A DNA stretch of 64,000 nt from an uncultured Lachnospiraceae bacterium. GTDB lineage: Bacteria; Bacillota; Clostridia; Lachnospirales; Lachnospiraceae. Both the position numbers and the translations under genes were made by a program. This document shows positions 18,630-26,947 of this stretch, in pieces. The first letter of the stretch is position 1, and each line of letters starts with the position of its first letter. The stretch covers positions 1 through 64,000 of the forward strand of contig CAJUJY010000001.1 in the NCBI GenBank assembly GCA_910586555.1, read 5' to 3'. The notes beneath the pieces were generated by a model that worked only from the letters and a program-made list of their open reading frames with translations, was not told the DNA's origin and searched no databases.

Positions 18630-19661
18630 ATGAAAAAAACTTTAATCTTAAAGCGTATTTTTATAATCATATTAGTTATAGCTATAGTTGGACTTATCGT
18701 TTATACAATGGTTATGGGAAACCGCACTAAATTTTATGATGATGAAAACACTATTGGCAATACAAGCGGCAATCTTTTAAATGGCGGGCTTTTTTGTGAA
18801 AGTGAAGGAAAAATATATTTTGCAAACCCTTATGATGAAAATAAACTATACTGTATGGATAATGATCTTACAAAAGTTAAAAAACTTGTAGATGACAAGG
18901 CAAGTTACATAAATTCAGCAGGAAGTTATATCTTCTATACAAGAAGGAACGACCAGCTTGAAAATGATGTTGATGCATTAATATCTTTAAGTACAACAGG
19001 GCTTTTCAGGATTAATACAACAGGACGCGGAGTTAAAAAACTGTTTAATGACCCGACACAGGCACTTTGCCTTTATGGTAATAATATTTTCTACCAGCAT
19101 TACGACCATAAAAAAGGCCTTGAACTTTATTCCATAAAAATAGACGGGGAAGAAGATAAGAAACTGCTTAACGAACCAGCAGCACCTTATTCAATACATA
19201 ATGGCAAGATATATTACACTGGCTGGAATAAAGACCATTATATACATTCCCTTGGCACAAATGGTTCAGGTTCACAAGTAATATATGCTGGTAACTGTAC
19301 AAACCTCTCAAGGCATGGAAGTTATTTATATTTTATGGATATGGATAACGATTACAGTTTATGCCGTGTGTCCCTTGATGGTTCTTCTGTAGAAACCCTT
19401 GTAAATAAGCGCCTTGCTACTTATAATATAGCAGAAGACGGAATATCAGTATTTTACCAGGTGGATAATGGCACAGAAAACGGGTTATATAAATTAAACC
19501 TGCAAACAATGGAAACAACACTTATTTCAGAAGGTGATTTTAATTATCTTAATATAACTTCTGAATACCTGTTTTATGAAACATTCGACCAGAGCAAACT
19601 ATATATATATAACCTTGAAACTGGCCAGTCACAGATGCAGACATTTGAAAAAGCAGATTAA
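18630..19661 (+). CDS. DUF5050-type membrane-anchored beta-propeller-like protein
   Basis: The protein is 343 aa from the ATG at 18630. A membrane anchor lies at about residues 8-30 (IFIIILVIAIVGLIVYTMVM). It is followed by repeated short beta modules of the type GKIYFANPYDENKLYCMD, GSYIFYTRRND, NNIFYQHYD, GKIYYTGWN and SYLYFMDMDNDYSLCRV. This is the pattern of DUF5050 (prolow-density-receptor-like, propeller-forming) proteins in Clostridia. Function is unknown; it is probably an extracytoplasmic sensor or binding domain. Alternative starts at 18588 and 18618 exist; AAGGAAGG abuts the 18618 ATG too closely. It is monocistronic and ends at a bidirectional terminator. Confidence 0.7.
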   Translation: MKKTLILKRIFIIILVIAIVGLIVYTMVMGNRTKFYDDENTIGNTSGNLLNGGLFCESEGKIYFANPYDENKLYCMDNDLTKVKKLVDDKASYINSAGSYIFYTRRNDQLENDVDALISLSTTGLFRINTTGRGVKKLFNDPTQALCLYGNNIFYQHYDHKKGLELYSIKIDGEEDKKLLNEPAAPYSIHNGKIYYTGWNKDHYIHSLGTNGSGSQVIYAGNCTNLSRHGSYLYFMDMDNDYSLCRVSLDGSSVETLVNKRLATYNIAEDGISVFYQVDNGTENGLYKLNLQTMETTLISEGDFNYLNITSEYLFYETFDQSKLYIYNLETGQSQMQTFEKAD

Positions 19662-19671
19662 AAAACAATAA

Positions 19672-19697
19672 GGGCACTGGAATTAATTCCAGTACCC
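19672..19697. terminator. Bidirectional rho-independent terminator
   Basis: GGGCACTGGAATT and AATTCCAGTACCC form a 13-bp stem with one mismatch, with an A-run before it and a T-run after it. It serves both the DUF5050 gene and the convergent glycosyltransferase gene, whose stop codon (19683-19685) lies inside the stem. Confidence 0.85.
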
Positions 19698-20621
19698 TTT
19701 ATTCATTGTACATTTTAATATAAATTTTTCCGGCAGCTTATTATAATTAAGCCCAAGCCTGTATCCTGCAAGCTTAAATGCACACTGTAACATAAAATAA
19801 AATGTTTTAAATATTTCCCTGCGCTTAACCAGTTTTTTAATAACTTTTACAGCGTAGCCTGCACCTTCTTTTTCAGACGTAACATTTACAAATATCTTAC
19901 TGTATTGTTTCTGTGAAACACCAAGGTCAAAATTTCTTTTAAACTGCTGTATGCATGTATATGAATGTGAATGTATTACCTTAGCATCTGCGCAGTATGC
20001 AATATTATAGCCTGCATTTATAACTTTAGATGCCATTATCATATCTTCATTAAAAATTGTTTTTTTAACAAACCCTCCAAGTTTGTCATATATGCTTTTT
20101 CTGTACATTGCACATACATCAGAACAAAAATAAGTCTTTATCCCAAGCTTTCCTAAATCACTTTTTGATTTTATGGAACTTTCTTTTGGATAGTTATATA
20201 TTCTTGTCATCTTTTCAAGGATATCTGCATTTTTATCTGCAACCTGCCGTCCATATGAAACCGCTATATTCTTATCTGCCATAGGTACAAGCAGTTTTTC
20301 AACCAGCATGTTGTTTACAGGAATGGCATCCTGTGTCATAAATAATATAAAACCTGCATCTGAAAGCCCTGCGCCAAAATGCCTTGTAGCCCCGTGGTCA
20401 AAGTCTTTTTTTAATACAGGGTGTACGGAAATAGTATTATTGTCTGGCACTTCCATTAAACTGCCACCCTCATCAAGTGTCTGCAACAGGAAAATATGGT
20501 TTGCTGGCACTGTCTGTTTTAAAAGGCGTCCTAATATGTTTTTAAAACCTGCTTCTGGATTATATACTGGAATTATTATATCTACAACTGGTTTATTATA
20601 ATTTTCTGGTTTATCTGCCAT
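19683..20621 (-). CDS. Family 2 glycosyltransferase (rhamnosyltransferase-like)
   Basis: This 312-aa protein has a GT-A fold. The N-terminal strand is VDIIIPVYNPE (residues 12-22), with SVHPVLKKDFDHGATRHFGA typical of dTDP-rhamnosyltransferase-like members. FMTQDAIPVN (about 115) holds the metal/sugar-binding Asp, and FNEDMIMASKVI (about 190) holds the likely catalytic acid. The C-terminal 90 residues are basic and amphipathic, with no clear transmembrane helices. It would add a sugar to an envelope polysaccharide or glycoprotein. No polysaccharide cluster is adjacent. It may be cotranscribed with metH, 48 bp upstream. Confidence 0.85.
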   Translation of the reverse strand: MADKPENYNKPVVDIIIPVYNPEAGFKNILGRLLKQTVPANHIFLLQTLDEGGSLMEVPDNNTISVHPVLKKDFDHGATRHFGAGLSDAGFILFMTQDAIPVNNMLVEKLLVPMADKNIAVSYGRQVADKNADILEKMTRIYNYPKESSIKSKSDLGKLGIKTYFCSDVCAMYRKSIYDKLGGFVKKTIFNEDMIMASKVINAGYNIAYCADAKVIHSHSYTCIQQFKRNFDLGVSQKQYSKIFVNVTSEKEGAGYAVKVIKKLVKRREIFKTFYFMLQCAFKLAGYRLGLNYNKLPEKFILKCTMNKGYWN

Positions 20622-20669
20622 TATATTTTCCTTTCCTTACTCTTACAGGTATGCCCACTCCGCCATTTA

Positions 20670-23165
20670 TTAATGTCCAAGCAGTTTTCCTGCAAGCAAT
20701 ACTGCTTCCTGTGCATCTTTTGAATAACCGTCAGCCCCTATTTCATCAGCGAAACCTTTTGTAATTACTGCACCACCTATCATAACTTTACAACCTGGAT
20801 ATCTTTCACGCACAAGGGCTGTTACCTTTTTCATTTCCATCATTGTAGTAGTCATAAGTGCAGAAAGCCCTATAATATCTGCTTTTTCATTTATGGCTGT
20901 ATCCACAATTTTTTCTGCTGGCACATCTTTGCCAAGGTCAATAACATTATACCCGTAATTCTTAAGCATAAGTGCAACAAGGTTTTTGCCTATATCATGT
21001 ATATCATGTTCCACTGTGGCTATAACTATAGTGCCAAGCGGTTCTTTGCTTCTGCTTTCTGCAAGTACAGGCTCTAAAATGGCTATCCCTTTTTCCATTG
21101 TCTTAGCAGAAGAAACAAGCTGTGGCAGGAAATACACCTGTTTATCAAAAAGTTCCCCTACATGGTTTATTGCAGGAATAAGGTTTTTATCAATAATATC
21201 CTGTGCTTTGCTGCCACTTTCCAGTTCTTTTTTTACCAGTTCTTCTATTTTATTCTGTCTTCCTTTTACAACAGCTTCAAAAAGCGGGCTGCTGTTAAAA
21301 ACACCACTGTCTAAAACAGAATTATTATTGCTTTCTGTTTTTAAAACCGCTGCCTTTTCGTCCACTTCACCATTAATAACAGATACTTTATGTCCTGTAA
21401 CCCTGCTAATATACTTTATATCTGCTTCTGGCTTGTCCATAAGAAGTTCTGCTGCAAATACCGAGTGCATTAAAAGTTCCTGTGAAGGGTTTGATATAGC
21501 CATAGTAAGCCCCTGGCTTATTGCTATTGACATAAAACTGCTGTTTACAAACATTCTTTCAGGAAGCCCGAAAGAAATATTAGAAAGCCCGCATACAGTT
21601 GCAACTTCCAGTTCATTTTTACAGTACCTGATAGTTTCAAGGGTTTCAACTGCGGCACGGCTGTTTGCTCCAACCGTTGCAACAAGCCCGTCCACAACAA
21701 TATCTTCTTTTACAAGCCCGTGGTTTAAAGCTTCTTTTAATATCTTATGTATTATTTCCTTTTTCTCATTAATATCCTTTGGAAGCCCTTTTTCTGATAA
21801 AGGCAGCAGTATAAACATTGCACCATATTTTTTTGCAGCAGGTATTAATTTTTCAAACTTCCCAGGTTCAAGTGAAATTGAATTTATTAATGCCCTTCCA
21901 GGATAAATACGCAGTGCCTCTTCAATAACATCAGGGTGGCTTGAATCAATAGAAAGCGGAAGATTGCTTGCAATAGAAAGCTCATCAACTGCTTTAAGCA
22001 TCATTTCCTTTTCATCAATACCATTCATTCCCATATTTACATCAAGAACCGAAGCTCCAAGTTCCTCCTGTGATTCTGCCATTTCTGTTACAAGGTCAAA
22101 ACAGCCTTCCCTAAGTTCTGCCTGCAATGCTTTTTTCCCTGTAGGGTTAATCCTCTCCCCTATCACAATAAAACTGCCATTAAGGTCTATATCCAGCACA
22201 TCTCTTTCAGTTGAAAGCGCACGCCTTTTAATATTTCCTTTACGCGCTGTAAATGAAACATTATTTTTTAACCCCTTTTCCTCTAAAATTGAACAAAGCT
22301 CTCTGATATGTCCTGGTGTAGTACCACAGCATCCCCCTAAAATGTCTGCACCTGCTTCTGCAAGTACTGCCATCTGTTCTGCAAAATGGTCTGGTTCTAA
22401 ACCATATACGGTATTTCCATCTTTATCAAGCTGTGGTATTCCCGCATTAGGTTTTGCAATAACAGGTATATCCGCATAATCTGCCATTTTCTTTACAATA
22501 TCTGTCATTTTGTCCGGCCCTGTAGAACAGTTTACACCAACAGCAGCTACTCCAAGTGCATTTAATACAAGTGCTGCTGTTTCTGGGGATGTGCCATATA
22601 ATGTGCGCCCATCCTCATTAAATGTAAGAGTTACAAAAACTGGCAGGTTACATGTTTCTTTTACTGCTATTACTGCTGCCCTGGATTCCTGCAAACTCAT
22701 CATTGTTTCAACAACAATTAAATCAACACCTGCTTCACAAAGATAATTAACCTGTTCTTTATAAATATCTATAAGTTCTCCAAACCTAAGGCTGCCAGCA
22801 GGGTATACCTGCCGTCCTGTCATAGTAATATCCCCGGCAATATAAATATCCCTTTTTACCCCGGCCTTAGCTACAGCTTCTTTAGAAATTCCTACCAGGC
22901 TTTTATTAATATCTTTAATATCACCTGCAAGCCCATATTCTGCAAGTTTAATCCTGTTCCCTGAAAATGTAGGTGCATAAATTATATCAGAACCAGCTTT
23001 TATATATTCTTCCTGTAGTCTTTTAAGTACCTCCGGGTTCTTTAAAATCCACTCTTCCGGGCATACACCAGCAGACATTCCGCTTTTTTGCAAATTAGAA
23101 CCCGTTGCACCATCAAGAATAAGTTTTCCTCTTTTTAATCTTTCAATTAAGTCCTCTTTAGCCAT
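20670..23165 (-). CDS. metH: Cobalamin-dependent methionine synthase (short form)
   Basis: The protein is 831 aa from the ATG at 23165. The homocysteine-binding barrel (residues 1-300) has GATGSNLQ and the zinc-ligand cysteines in VGVNCSTGP and GGCCGTTPGH. The pterin-binding barrel spans about 330-590 (GERINPTGKK, ASVLDVNMG). The B12 cap and binding domains occupy about 620-831, with DIHDIGKNLV at about 718-727 carrying the cobalt-ligand His. It lacks the C-terminal AdoMet activation domain of E. coli MetH, as in many anaerobic Firmicutes, so reactivation must use a separate protein. It methylates homocysteine using methyl-THF supplied by MetF, encoded at 40846-41718. Confidence 0.92.
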   Translation of the reverse strand: MAKEDLIERLKRGKLILDGATGSNLQKSGMSAGVCPEEWILKNPEVLKRLQEEYIKAGSDIIYAPTFSGNRIKLAEYGLAGDIKDINKSLVGISKEAVAKAGVKRDIYIAGDITMTGRQVYPAGSLRFGELIDIYKEQVNYLCEAGVDLIVVETMMSLQESRAAVIAVKETCNLPVFVTLTFNEDGRTLYGTSPETAALVLNALGVAAVGVNCSTGPDKMTDIVKKMADYADIPVIAKPNAGIPQLDKDGNTVYGLEPDHFAEQMAVLAEAGADILGGCCGTTPGHIRELCSILEEKGLKNNVSFTARKGNIKRRALSTERDVLDIDLNGSFIVIGERINPTGKKALQAELREGCFDLVTEMAESQEELGASVLDVNMGMNGIDEKEMMLKAVDELSIASNLPLSIDSSHPDVIEEALRIYPGRALINSISLEPGKFEKLIPAAKKYGAMFILLPLSEKGLPKDINEKKEIIHKILKEALNHGLVKEDIVVDGLVATVGANSRAAVETLETIRYCKNELEVATVCGLSNISFGLPERMFVNSSFMSIAISQGLTMAISNPSQELLMHSVFAAELLMDKPEADIKYISRVTGHKVSVINGEVDEKAAVLKTESNNNSVLDSGVFNSSPLFEAVVKGRQNKIEELVKKELESGSKAQDIIDKNLIPAINHVGELFDKQVYFLPQLVSSAKTMEKGIAILEPVLAESRSKEPLGTIVIATVEHDIHDIGKNLVALMLKNYGYNVIDLGKDVPAEKIVDTAINEKADIIGLSALMTTTMMEMKKVTALVRERYPGCKVMIGGAVITKGFADEIGADGYSKDAQEAVLLAGKLLGH

Positions 23166-23181
23166 ATAATCCCCCTGCCGT

Positions 23182-24186
23182 TTATAGCGGTTTCCGCCTC
23201 TGGCGGTTAAAATAATCATGGAGTTTTATTCCAGCACTAAGGCTGTGCACACACAGCCTGTATACCCAGTTAATTATAGTTTCCAGATCCGTTCTGCCTC
23301 TTTTTGTTTCTTTAGCAGAAAAAGTAAAATACCTGCTTAAAGCCACTATATATATAAGAGCCATTTCACCAAAAACCTGGTTTTTCCTTCCGCTTTCTTT
23401 CTCCTCTGGCATTTCAAGATACCTGCTAAATATCCTGTATTTCAAATAATTCATTAGTACAGAACCATGCTCTTTCCTAAAAACATTATCAAATTCCTTA
23501 AACTGTGAAATAACCTGCCCTGCACTTTTTTCTTCTTCAAAATAATCAAAACAGCCTTCCAGGTAAATAATCCCTCTGTTTTCTATTATAACTCCAAGTA
23601 CATTATCTGCAATTTCCATAAACAGTTTATACATATTTATATAATCCTGTCCTGTTTTTCTATTTGTCATGTACTTTTGGAATATTTCCGTACATTCCTG
23701 TATCCCGCCTGCAATAAAAGGAATATTCTGTACCTGTATTACAGAAATATCCCCATTATTGCCAAGCATATAAAATTCTATTTCCTTATTTACAATATAA
23801 TCTGATGTTACAGGACATGAAGCTGCCATTGAAATCCAGACCAGTCCATTATGTTTTGAAACCAGCCTTGGAAACTTGCGGCATGTATTACAAAGCATCC
23901 CTTCACCAGCATTTTTCTGTATATGGCAAAGCCCGCCACTATCTAACATACTGCACCTGCCGCCACTTTTTGTAGCAAAATACTTTCTGCCGCCTGCTTC
24001 ATAGATATTTGATAATATATCATTTCTTAAGGCCTGGTCTTTAATATTTTTAAACCGGTCAAAATCTTTTCCGCTAACCGCAATCCTCCAGCCAGAACAG
24101 CATGTATAATTACAATTTCCAGCCAGGCACGAAAAATCATTATAAAGTCCAAGAATTATCCCTTTCACAAGGCATGCCCTTTCCAT
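23182..24186 (-). CDS. fliB: FliB-like lysine N-methylase (Cys-rich)
   Basis: This 334-aa protein has the cysteine pattern of the FliB family: FSCLAGNCNYTCCSGW at about residues 18-33, then CSMLDSGGLCHIQ and CNTCRKFPRLV at about 78-107, and AASCPVTSDYI at about 122. This suggests a bound iron-sulfur or metal centre. FliB methylates flagellin lysines in Salmonella, but many Clostridia carry homologues without flagellar context, and no flagellar gene occurs in this window. It overlaps the stop of the upstream 50-aa ORF (TAATG), giving coupled translation. It ends 17 bp before metH. Confidence 0.75.
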   Translation of the reverse strand: MERACLVKGIILGLYNDFSCLAGNCNYTCCSGWRIAVSGKDFDRFKNIKDQALRNDILSNIYEAGGRKYFATKSGGRCSMLDSGGLCHIQKNAGEGMLCNTCRKFPRLVSKHNGLVWISMAASCPVTSDYIVNKEIEFYMLGNNGDISVIQVQNIPFIAGGIQECTEIFQKYMTNRKTGQDYINMYKLFMEIADNVLGVIIENRGIIYLEGCFDYFEEEKSAGQVISQFKEFDNVFRKEHGSVLMNYLKYRIFSRYLEMPEEKESGRKNQVFGEMALIYIVALSRYFTFSAKETKRGRTDLETIINWVYRLCVHSLSAGIKLHDYFNRQRRKPL

Positions 24187-24338
24187 TAAAATATAATTTC
24201 TGATTTATCTTTAAGAAGCCTTGCACCATTTGTAATAACAAGTATTCCTGTACAGATTCCTGTTACAATTAAAAGTATTCCCATAACAAGATTAAAAGCA
24301 CCGACTGATTTCATAGTTTTATATATTTTTTCACCCAT
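24186..24338 (-). CDS. Small single-pass membrane protein (50 aa)
   Basis: I read this short ORF directly. It begins MGEKIYKTMKSVGAFNLVMG and has a hydrophobic helix at about residues 14-36 (GAFNLVMGILLIVTGICTGI), followed by a basic tail ending KDKSEIIF. Its TAA stop overlaps the ATG of the FliB-like gene (TAATG), a strong sign of real translation and coupling. It starts 22 bp after pyrE on the same strand. GGAATAAAAAACT precedes the start, a weak Shine-Dalgarno. Function is unknown. Confidence 0.7.
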   Translation of the reverse strand: MGEKIYKTMKSVGAFNLVMGILLIVTGICTGILVITNGARLLKDKSEIIF

Positions 24339-24360
24339 AGTTTTTTATTCCTTTGCTTTT

Positions 24361-25038
24361 TTATTTTACGCCATACTGTTTATAATATTCATCAATGGCT
24401 TCTTTTATATTATCATCAATAAGTATCTTTCCCATACATTCCCTGTTATAAAGAAACTCTGTAACTTCTTCCATAGTAACAATAGCACAGGCAGGGAAAC
24501 CATATTTATCCTGTATTTCATCTAATGCACTTTTATCTGTTAAAAGCCCTCTTTCCATACGGTTTAATGAAACTATAAGCCCTTTAACCTCAACATCTGC
24601 TTGTTCTCTAATAATTGGAAATGTTTCTTCAATGGATTTGCCAGAAGTTGTTACATCTTCAATAAAAACCACCCTGTCACCATCTTTAAGGTGGCTTCCA
24701 AGTAAAATCCCTTTATCCCCATGGTCTTTTATCTCCTTACGGTTAGAACAGTACCGTATTTCTTTATTATAAAGTGTACTGTATGCCATAGAAGTGGCAA
24801 CGCTAAGAGGTATTCCCTTATATGCTGGTCCAAACAGCACATCAAAATCATCACCAAAGTTCTCATGTATTGCTTGTGCATAATATTTGCCAAGCCTTAT
24901 AAGCTGTGTCCCTGTAACATAATCCCCTGCATTCATAAAAAACGGGGACTTGCGTCCGCTCTTTAAAGTAAAATCACCAAACTTAAGGACACCCGTTTCT
25001 GCCATAAATGTAATAAATTCCTCTTTATACTGTTCCAT
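24361..25038 (-). CDS. pyrE: Orotate phosphoribosyltransferase
   Basis: This 225-aa protein joins orotate and PRPP to give OMP in pyrimidine synthesis. FTLKSGRKSPFFMNAG (about residues 23-38) binds orotate. The PRPP loop is VVFIEDVTTSGKS at about 122-134, with the conserved acidic pair E-D. YCSNRKEIKDHGDKG is the flexible catalytic loop with Lys and His. Length and motifs are full, so it should be active. It is the first gene of a run pyrE, 50-aa ORF, fliB-like, metH. Confidence 0.95.
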   Translation of the reverse strand: MEQYKEEFITFMAETGVLKFGDFTLKSGRKSPFFMNAGDYVTGTQLIRLGKYYAQAIHENFGDDFDVLFGPAYKGIPLSVATSMAYSTLYNKEIRYCSNRKEIKDHGDKGILLGSHLKDGDRVVFIEDVTTSGKSIEETFPIIREQADVEVKGLIVSLNRMERGLLTDKSALDEIQDKYGFPACAIVTMEEVTEFLYNRECMGKILIDDNIKEAIDEYYKQYGVK

Positions 25039-25157
25039 TCCTGTAATTCCTCCTGTTTATATTTACTTTATTGCCATTTGTGGTATTCTGGCACAAGTCA
25101 TAAATTGCTGGTAAACCAGAACTGCTGTAGTAAGAAATACAGCCTTACAATGCTGGT

Positions 25158-26054
25158 TTAATTAATATTAAATGTTGCACTTGCACCTTCAACAACAATT
25201 CTGTACTTTCCAGCAGGCAGCTCTCCATAAGGGGATATATTATATGTCTTTTTTACTGCCTTTCCAGCTTCAAGTATATGTGCTATATCATTAAATGCCA
25301 TTTCCTCTTTTGATGGTATATAATACCATTTGCCATCTATTTTAGCCTGGAGTGAAAAATACTCTCCAAAAAGTGCCTGTGTTTTTTTCGTATTTTTAAG
25401 TTTTATATTAAGTCTTGTACTATTAAGTTTTACAGAAGTAATTTTTAAGCCATTAGCTTTAAGCTTTTTGCTTTTTTCAAGAAAATTCTTATTCCATTTG
25501 CCATCTTTCTTAGCAATATAATACATACATGGAAATGATGTTACCTTCGTCTGGTTCTTTTCCTCCCACCTGTAATCTTTAATCCTGTTAAAATCAATAT
25601 CTGCTTTATAAATATTTCCATCTTTAAGGAAAACATAACCATCACGCCATGTAAAGCTTATATCATTTCCATCTTTGTCCCAAATTGTAATTGCATACAT
25701 ATTTCCTGTTAATTTTTCTGTATCTATGCCATTTACAGGGCTTCCAAGTTCTATACTGTTAATATAATTAACAATTTCCTGTTCACTGTCTTTATTAAAA
25801 AGCCAGCACATATATGCCGTATTGCCGTCATATTCCCAAAAACCCATTGCACTTGAACTTACACTTGCATTTTCTAAAAGTACTGGTGTATTTTTTTCTG
25901 TAACACTTTCTGCCTTTCTGTTTTTACTATAACCTGTTAAAGTACTTTTAACCCCTGTAGTGCCTGCTTCCACATTATTTCCTGCATATGCAAAAGAACC
26001 AGCAAATACAAGACAGGCTGATAAAACCGCTATGCCTTTAATAAACTTTCTCAT
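25158..26054 (-). CDS. Secreted hypothetical protein
   Basis: The protein is 298 aa from the ATG at 26054, preceded by GGAAAGGGTG. It has a cleavable signal peptide (FIKGIAVLSACLVFAGSFAYAG, residues 4-25, AYA-G site). The mature part looks like two beta-rich domains. The C-terminal one (KIDGKWYYIPSKEEMAFNDIAHILEAGKAVKKTYNISPYGELPAGKYRIV) resembles an immunoglobulin-like fold described for DUF-type bacterial proteins such as bacterial Ig-like Big_6/BsuPI domains. Function is unknown. The frame extending to 26135 lacks a ribosome-binding site. Confidence 0.65.
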   Translation of the reverse strand: MRKFIKGIAVLSACLVFAGSFAYAGNNVEAGTTGVKSTLTGYSKNRKAESVTEKNTPVLLENASVSSSAMGFWEYDGNTAYMCWLFNKDSEQEIVNYINSIELGSPVNGIDTEKLTGNMYAITIWDKDGNDISFTWRDGYVFLKDGNIYKADIDFNRIKDYRWEEKNQTKVTSFPCMYYIAKKDGKWNKNFLEKSKKLKANGLKITSVKLNSTRLNIKLKNTKKTQALFGEYFSLQAKIDGKWYYIPSKEEMAFNDIAHILEAGKAVKKTYNISPYGELPAGKYRIVVEGASATFNIN

Positions 26055-26686
26055 AAAAAACACCCTTTCCAATAATCTGCCTAAACAATTTTTACATGGT
26101 AACGTTATTGTATTATATAACTTCTGGAAATGCAATCACTTTTACTAAAACATAATTTTTCTTTCGCTTTATTTTAATATAAAAAAGTATATACGTCAAC
26201 GGAGAAAAAACCTCTGTAACATAAATGGTAATTTGAAAAACACAGTTTTATGAGCGGTTATTGCTCTCCTTAGGTTATCAATAAAATCTTCCATAAGCCT
26301 TGAAAACAAAGTATTTAACGCAGTCTGCTACTCTTATCCCTTTATACGGTTTCACACAAGTTTACCATTGCTCCAATTTCTTATAAAGGTAAAATTAAGG
26401 GCAGGAAAATTTCATAACAAAATATAACAAAGTGTGGCAATCCGTGAACTGTAACATATGTGCGAATATATTATAATAGAGGAGAGGGAATGAAACAAGC
26501 ACAGAGCATAACATGGAGCAGCCAAAAACAAAAAATGCTTTAAAATGAGGGTACTTAATAACATACAAGTATGTGTGATAGAAATTATTGATAAGATAAT
26601 AAATTTATAGTAAATTGGTAGTAAAAATAAAAATTTTGCTGCCATTATTATTATCCGCTATACGGACAAAAAGTCCAGAAAAGTCC
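26055..26686. other. Intergenic stretch with a 17-codon mini-ORF
   Basis: About 630 bp lie between divergent genes. It is AT-rich. A TATAAT (26472-26477), a GGAGAGGG Shine-Dalgarno and a 17-codon ORF (26490-26543, plus strand, MKQAQSITWSSQKQKML) follow each other at plausible distances. The ORF may be a leader peptide or the broken start of a lost gene. I see no other repeat, RNA or gene. Confidence 0.3.
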
Positions 26687-26715
26687 TTGATTTTCCAACT
26701 CTATACTGTTATAAT
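26687..26715 (+). promoter_or_regulatory. Promoter of the restriction-modification operon
   Basis: TTGATT (26687-26692) and TATAAT (26710-26715) are spaced 17 bp apart, 31 bp before the ATG of the HTH gene. Confidence 0.7.
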
Positions 26716-26746
26716 ATTTGTATATATACAGAGGAGTGTGTAACTT

Positions 26747-26947
26747 ATGGTTAATAGTGATGTTTTGACTGTATCACAAACTGCTGAATATCTTCAGATT
26801 TGTGATAAAACTGTACGGCGGTTAATTTCTAAAGGGGATTTATTAGCCTCTAAAGTTGGAAACTCTTGGAGAATTAAAAAAAGTGATGTGGATTTTTATT
26901 TGAAAAAGAATTGCAATTCTACTAAGGAGGATAAATGTGATGAGTGA
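26747..26947 (+). CDS. Excisionase-family HTH DNA-binding protein
   Basis: This 66-aa protein matches the helix-turn-helix 17 / excisionase (Xis, MerR-like) domain: VLTVSQTAEYLQICDKTVRRLISKGDLLASKVGNSWRI, with a wing ending KKSDVDFYL. It overlaps the start of the restriction-modification gene by a few bases and shares its promoter. It probably acts as a controller or as a specificity aid for that enzyme, although xis-like proteins of mobile elements share the fold. No integrase is adjacent, which favours the controller reading. GGAG precedes the ATG. Confidence 0.75.
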   Translation: MVNSDVLTVSQTAEYLQICDKTVRRLISKGDLLASKVGNSWRIKKSDVDFYLKKNCNSTKEDKCDE

